From Streptococcus infantis (lineage in GTDB: Bacteria > Bacillota > Bacilli > Lactobacillales > Streptococcaceae), in NCBI RefSeq assembly GCF_015546995.1, contig NZ_JADMUH010000003.1:48108-112107 (forward strand): a stretch of 64,000 bases of DNA, in the 5' to 3' direction. The notes beneath the pieces were generated by a model. That model saw nothing but the letters and a program-made list of their open reading frames with translations, did no database searches and was not told the DNA's origin. Position numbers and translations under genes: made by a program. Positions 8,492 through 16,635 of the stretch are shown in pieces (the stretch's first letter is position 1; every line of letters begins with the position of its first letter).

Positions 8492-8582
8492 TATGTAAAA
8501 ATTTTATACATATTGCTTGACAGGGCTTACATTTAGATGTATGATGTATGTGTAGAATAATTATATATAAAATTTTTATATA
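8492..8582 (+). promoter_or_regulatory. padR operon promoter with three candidate operators
   Basis: The promoter is TTGACA (8517-8522), 17 bp, TATGAT (8540-8545). Two 21-bp imperfect dyads flank it: 8492-8512, and 8562-8582 in opposite orientation, identical at 19 of 21 positions. A third palindrome, TACAT-TTAG-ATGTA, lies between -35 and -10 (8528-8541). ATGT/ACAT half-sites are typical of PadR-family operators, so autoregulation by the first gene of the operon is the natural reading. Confidence 0.65.
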
Positions 8583-8600
8583 CTAAAAAGGAGGTGCCTC

Positions 8601-8927
8601 ATGTATTTTCCGACATCAGCGGCCTTGATTGAATTTCTCATCTTGGCCATCCTAGAACAAGGGGATTCCTATGGTTATGAAATTAGTCAAACAATTAAAC
8701 TCATTGCCAAAATCAAGGAATCTACCCTCTACCCCATCTTGAAAAAACTGGAAACCAACCGCTATCTGACTACATACTCTCGCGAATACCAAGGTCGGAT
8801 GCGGAAATACTATTCCTTAACAGAAATTGGAGAGGAACAACTATTTGTACTCAGAGAAGAGTGGACACTCTACACTGACACTATCAACGGCATCATAGAA
8901 GGGAGCGTTCGCCATGACAAGAACTGA
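8601..8927 (+). CDS. PadR-family transcriptional regulator
   Basis: A 108-aa winged-helix protein of the short PadR subfamily. The conserved opening LIEFLILAILEQGDSYGYEI, the wing segment ESTLYPILKKLE and the C-terminal RMRKYYSLTEIGEEQL are all present. Such repressors often sense membrane or phenolic stress and repress their own operon. The ribosome site AAAGGAGG is strong. Its 3' end overlaps the next gene by 14 bases, so regulator and membrane proteins are translated together. Confidence 0.93.
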   Translation: MYFPTSAALIEFLILAILEQGDSYGYEISQTIKLIAKIKESTLYPILKKLETNRYLTTYSREYQGRMRKYYSLTEIGEEQLFVLREEWTLYTDTINGIIEGSVRHDKN

Positions 8928-9507
8928 ATATTTGAATCAGCTTGAAGCCTATCTGATGAAGCTGCCTCAATCTGATCGCATCGAAGCCATGGACTACTTC
9001 AAAGAACTCTTTGATGATGCTGGCCCAGAAGGAGAGGAAGACCTAATGGCTAGTCTGGGTAGTCCTAAAGAAGCTGCCCATGATGTCCTGACTACACTTC
9101 TTGATAAAAAAATCAATGAGGAAAAGTCCGCTAAGAACAACCGACAGATTTTATGGATTGCTCTACTGGCCCTTCTTGCAGCTCCTATCGGAATTCCGGT
9201 CGGAATTGGTCTTCTCATGGCTATCATCGGGATTTTTATCGCTGCTGTCAGTATACTTATAGCCTTCTTTGCTGTATCAGTAGCTGGAATAGTTCTCGGA
9301 GCTGTTCTCCTATTTGAAAGCTTCTACGTTCTGGTTGAATCTACATCTGCCTTTGTGCTGATTTTTGGTGGTGGTTTACTGGCGATTGGAGCTTCGTCTC
9401 TAGTCTTAGTAGCCACTTCTTACGTAACACGTTTCTTTGGATTACTGGTCCTTCGACTCATCCAATGGATTCTTAATAGAGGAAAGAGAGGTGAAAGACA
9501 TGCGTAA
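8914..9507 (+). CDS. DUF1700 (HAAS signalling domain) membrane protein
   Basis: A 197-aa protein with a soluble N-terminal helical domain of about 75 residues (TRTEYLNQLEAYLMKLP, then a DYFKELFDDAGPEGEEDLMASLG repeat core) typical of the HAAS/DUF1700 family. Four or so hydrophobic spans rich in Ala, Gly and Ile follow. In many Firmicutes this family sits between a PadR regulator and a DUF4097 protein, as here, and is linked to envelope-stress circuits. No catalytic motif is seen. It overlaps padR at its start and the DUF4097 gene at its end. Confidence 0.88.
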   Translation: MTRTEYLNQLEAYLMKLPQSDRIEAMDYFKELFDDAGPEGEEDLMASLGSPKEAAHDVLTTLLDKKINEEKSAKNNRQILWIALLALLAAPIGIPVGIGLLMAIIGIFIAAVSILIAFFAVSVAGIVLGAVLLFESFYVLVESTSAFVLIFGGGLLAIGASSLVLVATSYVTRFFGLLVLRLIQWILNRGKRGERHA

Positions 9508-10408
9508 ATGGACAAAAGGATTTCTTATCTTTGGTGTTGTTACCAGTATCATCGGTTTTTCAATGATGATCATCGGCATCCAAACAGATGGTGTCAGAAG
9601 CCTCCTTGCAATGTCTCAAAATCCAGTATTTGAAAGTCGAATGGAAGAGCTTGTTTTTGACCAAGATATTGAAAATCTAAACATCTCTCTGAAAGAACAT
9701 TCGCTCGTTATCACTGAATCAAGCGATGACAAGATTCACATCCAGTATCATCCAACCATCTCTGAAAAAGAAAATCTTCAACACTCTATCAAAGAGAAAA
9801 GTCTTGAAATAACTGATACCAAATCAACTACACGTCGCTCTATAGGTTCTAGTATCGAAGGTATCCTCTTTATCGCAAGCGGAATTTCTAGCCGCAATGA
9901 TGAAGTTGTTCTCTCATTACCAAGAGGAAGAGAGTTAAAAAACCTAACTGCCCAGGTAAACCATCATATCCTTTCAATTGCCAATGCAAAAGTCAGCAAT
10001 GCCAAGATTCTGTCAAATGGTTATCTTCTTCGTATCACTAATAGCGAGATTAAAAATAGCCAACTGACCACAACTGGAATTGTCAATGTATTTGAAACAA
10101 GTCTAACAGATAGTCGTATCCAAGCAGACCATGCACATATCACTGCAGACGATATCCAAGTGCATGGTAGAGTGGAATTTGAGGCAAGAAAAGATATCTC
10201 ACTCGAGTTATCCCAAAAGGAACTTGACCGAATCAATGTTGAGTTTTCTGCTGAACATGGTGATATCTATCGTTGGCATCGAGACAGACGTGACATACCT
10301 ACGGGAGGTAGTAAAGGTGAAGCATTAGCGAACCCTTACAAAACAGAAAAAAAAGATACGCAAGATCTCCTCGTCGCAAAATCGAATCAAAGTATCTATT
10401 TCCCATAA
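9500..10408 (+). CDS. DUF4097 family protein (LiaG-like beta-helix)
   Basis: A 302-aa protein with one N-terminal membrane anchor (about residues 8-27) and a long extracytoplasmic region of short beta-strand repeats (such as NAKVSNAKILSNGYLLRITNSEIKNSQ, in which N and S ladders recur), as in DUF4097/LiaG proteins. The ATG at 9500 has GAGAGG just before it and overlaps the upstream gene by 8 bases; the longer frame from 9437 would overlap by 71 and lacks a ribosome site. It completes a PadR-HAAS-DUF4097 operon probably used to sense or stabilise the envelope. Confidence 0.86.
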   Translation: MRKWTKGFLIFGVVTSIIGFSMMIIGIQTDGVRSLLAMSQNPVFESRMEELVFDQDIENLNISLKEHSLVITESSDDKIHIQYHPTISEKENLQHSIKEKSLEITDTKSTTRRSIGSSIEGILFIASGISSRNDEVVLSLPRGRELKNLTAQVNHHILSIANAKVSNAKILSNGYLLRITNSEIKNSQLTTTGIVNVFETSLTDSRIQADHAHITADDIQVHGRVEFEARKDISLELSQKELDRINVEFSAEHGDIYRWHRDRRDIPTGGSKGEALANPYKTEKKDTQDLLVAKSNQSIYFP

Positions 10409-10495
10409 TAAGATCGCTTGCTTTCTTATAGAAATCATGAATAAAGACAACTAGTAGTTACTACTCAAAAATTAATCAAAAAAAGGAGGTCTATT

Positions 10496-11500
10496 ATGAC
10501 TCAAGAATGGTTCGAAAGTGCTGATTTCGAGAAAACAGCCAACAATGAGAAAAAAGATAACCCATCTGACCCAGTCATTCCCCAAGAAGAGTTAAAAGAA
10601 AAAGAAGAGTTGCCGGTGGTTGAAGAAAGCCTTCAAGTCAATCCTGAAGAACAAGAAGCTGACCTAGAAAAAGTAGAGAATGGCGAACACGAAGAAATTG
10701 TAGCAAATACAGACAAGTCAGAAGAACCTGTAGAGACTGAAGAACAAGAAGAACTGGCAACAAAGACAGACCAAGCAGAAAAACCAGTTAAGGAAGCACC
10801 TCAGCCTAGCAAATCTTTGGAAAGTCCATTTGTCCCAGATCCTGTCCCTACAAAAACTGCGATCTTCAAAGAAGAATTGGCTGATTTTTGGGTCTGGTTA
10901 CAAGGTGCTCTCAAAGAGCCAACAGCAAGTATTGATTCAGATAAAAAACATAGTTATAATGCCTTTGCGCTACTAACTATCTTTTCTGCTACAAGTTTTC
11001 TCTTTATAGTTTATCACGCCAAACAAGGCTACTATGGTCGTATGGCAAGCATCGATGCTCACTTCATGGAACAACTCCCGTCTCTCAATCTCTTCTCGGT
11101 CTTCTCCATCCTAGTAGCGACAAGTCTCTTCTTCTTTTCAATTCTCATGGGTGGATTTGTAGTCAAACGTTTTGTCGACCAGGACAGTGATTGGACATTA
11201 GAAAGAGCCTTTCAAGCACATAGCAGACTCTTGGCTATCCCAATTTTCTTGACAGGTATTGCTAGTTTCTTCGCTCTTTTTAATGGTCTACGATTTGCAG
11301 TACTGCTTTGCTTGATTAGCATTGGTCTGACTCTCTTGGCCAATCTCTACATCATTTCAAGACCTAGCAAGGATAGTCAAACTGATCCCTTCTATCGCCT
11401 TCTCTTAGCTTTCCTAGTCAACGGTGGTGTTCTATTTCTCTTTTTCCTAGCAGAAATGGCTCTTGTTTTTGACTATCTTCGAATCCTTGCTTTTATGTAA
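10496..11500 (+). CDS. Acidic N-terminus multi-span membrane protein, unknown function
   Basis: A 334-aa protein not assigned to a characterised family. Residues 1-125 are low-complexity, very rich in Glu, Lys and Pro and presumably disordered in the cytoplasm. Residues about 155-330 hold five hydrophobic spans, resembling Yip1/DUF-type membrane domains. The ribosome site AAAGGAGG is strong. It follows the padR operon by 87 bp without a terminator, so it could be read through from that promoter. A good terminator follows the stop. Role unknown; the neighbourhood suggests the envelope. Confidence 0.85.
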   Translation: MTQEWFESADFEKTANNEKKDNPSDPVIPQEELKEKEELPVVEESLQVNPEEQEADLEKVENGEHEEIVANTDKSEEPVETEEQEELATKTDQAEKPVKEAPQPSKSLESPFVPDPVPTKTAIFKEELADFWVWLQGALKEPTASIDSDKKHSYNAFALLTIFSATSFLFIVYHAKQGYYGRMASIDAHFMEQLPSLNLFSVFSILVATSLFFFSILMGGFVVKRFVDQDSDWTLERAFQAHSRLLAIPIFLTGIASFFALFNGLRFAVLLCLISIGLTLLANLYIISRPSKDSQTDPFYRLLLAFLVNGGVLFLFFLAEMALVFDYLRILAFM

Positions 11501-11504
11501 GATA

Positions 11505-11535
11505 AAATCCTGTCAGAGTGACAGGATTTTTTTGT
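11505..11535 (+). terminator. Terminator of the acidic membrane protein gene
   Basis: An 11-bp stem (AAATCCTGTCA with TGACAGGATTT) and a 3-nt loop are followed by a T-run. Confidence 0.9.
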
Positions 11536-11541
11536 GTACAC

Positions 11542-11569
11542 AAAAAGCAGATCAAACGATCTGCCTTTT
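11542..11569. terminator. Terminator of the DUF4299 gene, bidirectional
   Basis: A 7-bp GC-containing stem (GCAGATC/GATCTGC, loop AAAC) is flanked by A and T runs. It lies downstream of the leftward DUF4299 gene and next to the rightward terminator. Confidence 0.8.
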
Positions 11570-11605
11570 CACATTATTTAAAACCAATATCTTTCATTTA
11601 TGCCT

Positions 11606-12466
11606 CTAGTTACCTTTTACTAAGTTCTCAAAATCTTCCCCTAAGATTGGTCCTACCACTATTTGGTTGGCATCCAAGTTCTGATAAAGTTCTTTTGGCA
11701 AAGCTCCTAAAAACGCTTGATAATCCACTCTAGCTACTGCTTCATAGTCTTCTGGTTTTGAACCATCTCCAGAGATTTTTACCAAATCAATCTCCCAAAC
11801 AAGTTCCTTGCCTACCAATTGCTCAACGTAAGGAGCAGGAATCACCGGTTCTTTTGGCAAAATGGTTTTTACTCCCTGAGCTAGGTGATAGACCCCATGA
11901 ATCTTACCTTCACCATCTGGATAAAATTTAGCGCTGGAAGGAAAAGCATCTGACCCTTGAACCCTCTTAACTAGCTCTTCAAAAAGTGCCAAGCCATCTT
12001 CTTCCAAGAAACTTTCCAAATCATTCTTATCAAAGTAAATAGTTGATAGAATACCCTGACAGAAACCTAAACGAGCAGCCTTATCAGCTAGATAGTTCTC
12101 AACCGTTTCTTGGAAATAGTTTTCCAAATCAAAGTCTGCCAAGCCTTCAACTGCTTCACCAACCTTGCTAGACAAAGCCCGCAAGAGCCCTTCTACAATC
12201 TCCCAGTCAGCTCTTGTAATCAAGTCAGGAATGATGACTTGATAGCCTTTTTGAGCATCTAGATATCGAACTTTAAAGAGAAATTGAGACTTACCTACGA
12301 TACCACACTCGATATACTCAAGGCGATTGAGAGGTTGACGGAGGTAGACAGCATCATAACTATGTGACTCTAGGCCTTCTACTAAGCCTAAAATTGATTT
12401 AGCTGTAAGAATCTCCTGTTGTCCTAAAATACTTTGTTTATTTGGAATAAAAAATGTCTTCACCAT
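11606..12466 (-). CDS. DUF4299 family protein
   Basis: A 286-aa soluble protein that I recognise as the streptococcal DUF4299 family (N-terminus MVKTFFIPNKQSILGQQEILTAKS in part). No signal peptide, membrane span or catalytic motif is evident; the composition is mixed alpha/beta and acidic. Function is unknown. It has its own promoter with a perfect cre element, so it is probably under carbon catabolite control together with the nearby sugar locus. The reading frame is intact, and the ribosome site AAGGAG is 8 bases upstream. Confidence 0.82.
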   Translation of the reverse strand: MVKTFFIPNKQSILGQQEILTAKSILGLVEGLESHSYDAVYLRQPLNRLEYIECGIVGKSQFLFKVRYLDAQKGYQVIIPDLITRADWEIVEGLLRALSSKVGEAVEGLADFDLENYFQETVENYLADKAARLGFCQGILSTIYFDKNDLESFLEEDGLALFEELVKRVQGSDAFPSSAKFYPDGEGKIHGVYHLAQGVKTILPKEPVIPAPYVEQLVGKELVWEIDLVKISGDGSKPEDYEAVARVDYQAFLGALPKELYQNLDANQIVVGPILGEDFENLVKGN

Positions 12467-12478
12467 AATGGTCTCCTT

Positions 12479-12501
12479 TGAAATCGTTTACATATAGTAT
12501 A
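12479..12501 (-). promoter_or_regulatory. CcpA cre site and -10 of the DUF4299 gene
   Basis: On the minus strand TATACT (12501-12496) is followed after 3 bp by a 14-bp element, read on the plus strand as TGAAATCGTTTACA (12479-12492). It matches the cre consensus TGWNANCGNTNWCA at every defined position. A cre just downstream of the -10 predicts repression by CcpA. Confidence 0.75.
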
Positions 12502-12556
12502 CACCATTTTCCTGAAAGATGCAGAAACAAATTTAAGATTTTTTAGTCAAAAGCAT

Positions 12557-12581
12557 AGAAAAACAGCCCTTTAGGACTGTT
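12557..12581 (-). terminator. Terminator of trhO
   Basis: A stem formed by ACAGTCC and GGGCTGT (one wobble) with loop TAAA is followed by five U on the minus strand, close to the trhO stop. Confidence 0.75.
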
Positions 12582-12589
12582 AATGTTTA

Positions 12590-13576
12590 TTATACAACTT
12601 CAGAATGGTCTAGGCTCTCACCAATTGCTGCTAGACGCTCGATGACTTGATCTTGTGTCAATTCATGTTCTAAAACATAACGATTACGTGGGTGAACACG
12701 GCACTCGTGCGAGCAACCACGGAGATATTTGTCTTCGTTGTCTTCTGATGCCAAGATACGGCGGTTACAGAATGGATTTCCACAGTTGACATAGCGTTCA
12801 CATGGTGTTCCATCAAACCAATCTTTCCCTACAATGGTTGGATTGACATGGTTAACATCGACTGCAATACGTTCGTCAAAGACATACATTTTCCCATCCC
12901 AAAGTTCCCCTTGAACTTCTGGATCTTTCCCGTAAGTCGCAATTCCTCCATGCAATTGACCGACATCTTTATAGCCTTCACGTACCATCCAACCTGAGAA
13001 TTTCTCACAGCGGACTCCACCTGTACAGTAAACAACGACACGTTTATCCATGAATTTTTCCTTGTTATCACGAACCCATTGTGGTAACTCACGGAAGTTA
13101 CGAATGTCTGGACGGATAGCCCCACGGAAGTGTCCAAGTTCATACTCATAGTCATTACGAGTATCAAGGACTACTGTATCTTCGTCAAGAAGGGCTTCTT
13201 TAAATTCTTTTGGAGACAAGTAAGCACCTGTTGTTTCAAGAGGATTGATGTCGTTATCAAAGTTATCATCCTCTAAACCAAGGTGAACGATTTCCTTTTT
13301 GTAGCGAACAAACATCTTCTTGAAGGCTTGCTCACTTTCTTCGTCAATCTTGAACCAGAGGTCTTCCATACCTGGAAGGCTGTGAACGTAGTCCATGTAT
13401 TTTTGCGTTGTTTCGTAGTCACCAGAAACGGTTCCGTTGATCCCTTCGTCAGCCACTAGGATACGTCCCTTGAGGCCAATAGACTTACAGAAAGCCAAGT
13501 GGTCTGCAGCAAATTGTTCCGCGTTTTCGATGGGAACATATTTATAGTAAAGTAAAACTCGAATATCTTTTGACAT
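12590..13576 (-). CDS. trhO: tRNA uridine(34) hydroxylase, rhodanese-like (TrhO/YceA, UPF0176)
   Basis: A 328-aa enzyme that hydroxylates U34 of certain tRNAs to 5-hydroxyuridine on the way to mo5U in Gram-positives. The order is an N-terminal acylphosphatase-like domain (1-95), a rhodanese domain (about 125-220) with the active loop YCTGGVRC (C184, C190), and a C-terminal cysteine-rich segment ([15 protein letters not shown]). Full family length. The ribosome site GAGAAG precedes the ATG. It is monocistronic with its own terminator. The family assignment is strong; the modification chemistry is known from homologues. Confidence 0.94.
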   Translation of the reverse strand: MSKDIRVLLYYKYVPIENAEQFAADHLAFCKSIGLKGRILVADEGINGTVSGDYETTQKYMDYVHSLPGMEDLWFKIDEESEQAFKKMFVRYKKEIVHLGLEDDNFDNDINPLETTGAYLSPKEFKEALLDEDTVVLDTRNDYEYELGHFRGAIRPDIRNFRELPQWVRDNKEKFMDKRVVVYCTGGVRCEKFSGWMVREGYKDVGQLHGGIATYGKDPEVQGELWDGKMYVFDERIAVDVNHVNPTIVGKDWFDGTPCERYVNCGNPFCNRRILASEDNEDKYLRGCSHECRVHPRNRYVLEHELTQDQVIERLAAIGESLDHSEVV

Positions 13577-13677
13577 TTGCTTCTCTTTTCTAAGATTAAA
13601 TTATCAGAATTTTTCATTCAACTATACCAGTATACTCTCCCAAGAAAGCGAATGCAATTTATTTGACCGAAAAATAA

Positions 13678-13707
13678 AAAACAAGACTCATTTTCAGATC
13701 TTGTTTT
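13678..13707 (-). terminator. Terminator-like hairpin after the decayed membrane gene
   Basis: Arms AAAACAAGA and TCTTGTTTT (9 bp, 12-nt loop) begin three bases after the stop of the degenerate reading frame. The hairpin is followed by further T on the minus strand. Confidence 0.6.
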
Positions 13708-13709
13708 AA

Positions 13710-13952
13710 TTAAATATTCGATGAAGAAAAGTTAACAAAAAGATATCCATGGCCTGTCTTTAATAAAATACTAATCATGATGCCAATAAAGACAAGACTG
13801 ATAAGATTTCAAATCCAGAAAAAATTGCCAATTTGAGAAGAAATTGCCAATAGTTTTGGATTATAAGTGTTGGCTGAAAAAGTCCATATACAAAAAATAA
13901 GTAAGTGGGATAAGATTGCACTGATTTTTAGGAGTAGATTGTATTTTTTCAT
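13710..13952 (-). pseudogene. Decayed small membrane-protein gene with an in-frame TGA
   Basis: Read from ATG 13952-13950 the minus strand gives an 81-codon frame interrupted once, by TGA at codon 48 (13811-13809). The first 47 residues (MKKYNLLLKISAILSHLL, then a hydrophobic span) and the 32 codons after the stop (a second hydrophobic span, VFIGIMISILL) look like one two-span membrane protein. A terminator-like hairpin follows the final TAA. No strong ribosome site is visible. It may be a pseudogene, a genuine 47-aa peptide, or a sequencing error. The rest of the 534-bp gap between trhO and ngtS holds only terminators and a palindrome. Confidence 0.45.
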
Positions 13953-13996
13953 GTAGCTATTACCAACACTACTTATAAGGCAAATGCCTGGTTTTC

Positions 13997-14020
13997 AAAT
14001 ACATATAATTATATGTATTT
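13997..14020. repeat. Perfect 24-bp AT palindrome
   Basis: A perfect palindrome centred between 14008 and 14009; its inner part reads ATACATATAATTATATGTAT. It lies between the ngtS terminator and the decayed membrane gene. It could be an operator or simply an AT-rich cruciform. Confidence 0.6.
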
Positions 14021-14024
14021 ACTC

Positions 14025-14070
14025 TAAAAAGAATCACCACCCCGTCTGGAAAACTCCAGACAAGGCAGTG
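14025..14070 (-). terminator. Terminator of the ngt transporter operon
   Basis: A 16-bp stem (allowing four G-U pairs) around GTCTGGA/TCCAGAC with a 4-nt loop is followed by U-rich sequence on the minus strand, about 40 bases after the ngtS stop. Confidence 0.88.
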
Positions 14071-14110
14071 ATTGCATCTTTTAGGAATGAATACACGAAA
14101 TCAATTGTTC

Positions 14111-15595
14111 TTAAGATTTTTTGTTTTTCAAGAATTCGTCGTATTGTTTTTGCATTTCATCCAATACTTTTTGGTAAGCACCTTCAGATTTAAGTTTTTC
14201 CATCAATTCTGGAATAGCTTTTTCTGGGTCTACAGTACCAGTGTTGATAGCTGTATCGAATTGTTGCATAGTGTTAGTGATAGCTGAGATTTCAGATTTC
14301 ACGTTGTCAGTGTTAAAGATGAATCCAAGCGCTGGAGATTCTTTTGCAGTTTCCAAGTCTTTCTTAGATTGTGCAATTTGTTCATCTGTAACGTTTTCGT
14401 TAATGTAAAGGATCCAGTTGTTACCAGTGTTCCATCCTGACATGTGAGTGTTTCCTTTGTATCCATCAAGGACTTTAACACGGTTTTCTTTACCTGGAAC
14501 TTTTTCCCAGTTCTTGCCTTCTGGTCCATAAACAAGTCCGTTCAAGAGTTCTGGGTTAGTGTTCAAGAGATTCAACACTTCCATTGCTTTTTCTTTGTTC
14601 TTAGAGTTGTTTGAGATTACAAAGTTTGCAACTTGAGTTGTTTGGTTTTTCTTGATGAAGTTAGTAAATGGTTTGATTTGGATGTCTCTGTTAGCAACAC
14701 GAGAAAGCAAGCTGCTACCGTAGTCAGCTGGTCCTACTGTTTCTTCACGAACAAACCAAGTATCTTGAGTAAGGTCATATGAAGTTTCGCTAGTTGCTAC
14801 GTCTTTTGGAATGTATCCTTCTTCATAGAATTTGTGAAGAGTCTTCAAGTGTTCTACGAAACGAGGAACTTCGTAACGGTTTACGATCTTAGTAGTGTCA
14901 CCTTCGAGGTCAATAACGAATGGAAGACCATTTGCAACTGGGTAGTCAAAGTTTTCTGATGGGATAAAGTTTTTACCAACAGCAAATGGCATTACGTCTG
15001 GAGCTTTTTCTTTGATTTGTTTCAATACTGGTTCAAGTGTTTCGTATGAAGTTACACCTGAGATATCGATTCCATATTTTTCAAGAAGTGGGCCGTTGAA
15101 AGCAAAGTTTTGTGAAGATGCAACGTTGGCTGCAACTGGAACTGCATAGATTTTACCGTTTACAGTGTTACCTTTGATGTAAGCTGGGTCAAGCGCTTTG
15201 TAAAGTTCAGCTCCTTCTTTCTTGTACAATTCTGTCAAGTCAGCATAAGCACCTTTTTGAGCGTTTACAACGTAGTTATCTGCAAATGCGATATCATAGT
15301 TTTCACCTGATGAAGTGATAACTGACATTTTCTTGCTGTAGTCACCCCATCCAAGGTATTGGATATCTAATTTAGCACCAACTTTTTCTCCGATGATTTT
15401 GTTTGCATTTTCTAGCAATTCATCCAAGTTATCTGGTTTGTCACCGATTTGGTACATTTTGATAACAGTTTTGTCACCTGAAGCTGAGTCAGCAGCTTTT
15501 TGGTTGTTACCTTTAAGGTTTCCACAAGCAGCGAGGCTAGCAGCTAAAGCTACAAGGCTAGCAGATGCAAAAGCATATTTTTTCCAGTTTTTCAT
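14111..15595 (-). CDS. ngtS: N-glycan ABC importer, substrate-binding lipoprotein
   Basis: A 494-aa extracellular solute-binding lipoprotein of the CUT-type carbohydrate importers. The lipobox is LAAC at 21-24, so C24 is the lipidated residue, after a basic-hydrophobic signal. The mature part has the two-lobe fold typical of large oligosaccharide binders (AlgQ/LplA-like). It sits last in the operon, after both permeases, as does the pneumococcal NgtS, which binds complex N-glycans. A 106-bp gap with a small hairpin (15677-15693) separates it from the permease gene and could let it be expressed at a different level. The importer has no ATPase gene here, so a shared MsmK-type ATPase is expected elsewhere. 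Confidence 0.88.
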   Translation of the reverse strand: MKNWKKYAFASASLVALAASLAACGNLKGNNQKAADSASGDKTVIKMYQIGDKPDNLDELLENANKIIGEKVGAKLDIQYLGWGDYSKKMSVITSSGENYDIAFADNYVVNAQKGAYADLTELYKKEGAELYKALDPAYIKGNTVNGKIYAVPVAANVASSQNFAFNGPLLEKYGIDISGVTSYETLEPVLKQIKEKAPDVMPFAVGKNFIPSENFDYPVANGLPFVIDLEGDTTKIVNRYEVPRFVEHLKTLHKFYEEGYIPKDVATSETSYDLTQDTWFVREETVGPADYGSSLLSRVANRDIQIKPFTNFIKKNQTTQVANFVISNNSKNKEKAMEVLNLLNTNPELLNGLVYGPEGKNWEKVPGKENRVKVLDGYKGNTHMSGWNTGNNWILYINENVTDEQIAQSKKDLETAKESPALGFIFNTDNVKSEISAITNTMQQFDTAINTGTVDPEKAIPELMEKLKSEGAYQKVLDEMQKQYDEFLKNKKS

Positions 15596-15701
15596 GATAA
15601 AAACTCCTTTTTTTATTTTTAAATTTAAAACAATTTTAGTGATCTACTTTTCAACAAAGAAAAGTTAGATAGGGTAGAGAAAGCTTGTTTCTCAGTGCCT
15701 C

Positions 15702-16622
15702 TTATTCTTTAACACCACCGATAGTTAAACCTTTTACAAAGTAGCGTTGGAAGAATGGATAGAGAATCGCAATTGGAACAGTCGCAACTACGACCATGGC
15801 CATACGACCTGTTTCTTTTGGTAGGGCAACTGCAAGTTGTCCTGACATCCCAACTGACTTAGCAATGTAATCCATGTTGTTTTGAATTTGCATGAGCAAA
15901 TATTGCAATGGATACAAGTTGTCACTCTTGATGTAAAGAAGGGCATTGAACCAATCGTTCCAGAATCCAAGTGCTGTCAAAAGTGTGATAGTCGCAATCC
16001 CTGGAAGAGAGAGTGGTAAACAGATTTGGAAGAAGATCCGCGCCTCGCTAGCACCATCGATACGAGCTGATTCGAGGATTGCTTCTGGAATGGTTTTCTT
16101 GAAGAAAGACCGCATCAACATGATGTTGAATGGTGATAGAAGCATCGGAACAATCAAGGCCCAAATAGTATCACCCAAGTGAAGTAGCTGAGTTACCACG
16201 ATATAGCCTGGTACCAAACCAGCATTGAACAACATACTAAGAAGAGCAAAGATTGTAAAGAATTTGCGATACTTAAATGTTGAACGTGAGATGGCATAAG
16301 CGTATGTTGTTGTGATGAATACGTTTGTCAAGGTACCGACAACTGTCACAAAGGTTGAGATAAAGAGTGCTTGCAAAATTTTGTCTTTAAATTGAGCCAA
16401 GAACTGGAATCCATCTACACCAAACTTCGATGGGAAGAAACTATATCCATATTGAACAATACTTTTTTCGTCTGTAATTGAGATAATGATTACAAAGATG
16501 AAAGGCAAGATACAAGAGAAGGCCAGCAAACCAGATATGATACTAAAGAAGATATCTGCCTTTTTGCTGAAGGAGTGTATGCCAACATTATCAATTTTTT
16601 CTTTTTGAATTTTTTTTGCCAT
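15702..16622 (-). CDS. ngtP2: N-glycan ABC importer, permease 2
   Basis: A 306-aa inner-membrane permease of the CUT1/LplC type with six hydrophobic spans. The ATPase-docking EAA loop is ESARIDGASEARIFFQICLP (about residues 190-210). The start at 16622 is set by GGAGG eight bases upstream; a longer frame to 16673 would run into ngtP1. It follows ngtP1 by 13 bp. The pair forms the channel for the oligosaccharide delivered by NgtS. Confidence 0.9.
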   Translation of the reverse strand: MAKKIQKEKIDNVGIHSFSKKADIFFSIISGLLAFSCILPFIFVIIISITDEKSIVQYGYSFFPSKFGVDGFQFLAQFKDKILQALFISTFVTVVGTLTNVFITTTYAYAISRSTFKYRKFFTIFALLSMLFNAGLVPGYIVVTQLLHLGDTIWALIVPMLLSPFNIMLMRSFFKKTIPEAILESARIDGASEARIFFQICLPLSLPGIATITLLTALGFWNDWFNALLYIKSDNLYPLQYLLMQIQNNMDYIAKSVGMSGQLAVALPKETGRMAMVVVATVPIAILYPFFQRYFVKGLTIGGVKE

Positions 16623-16635
16623 ATGCTCCTCCTTT

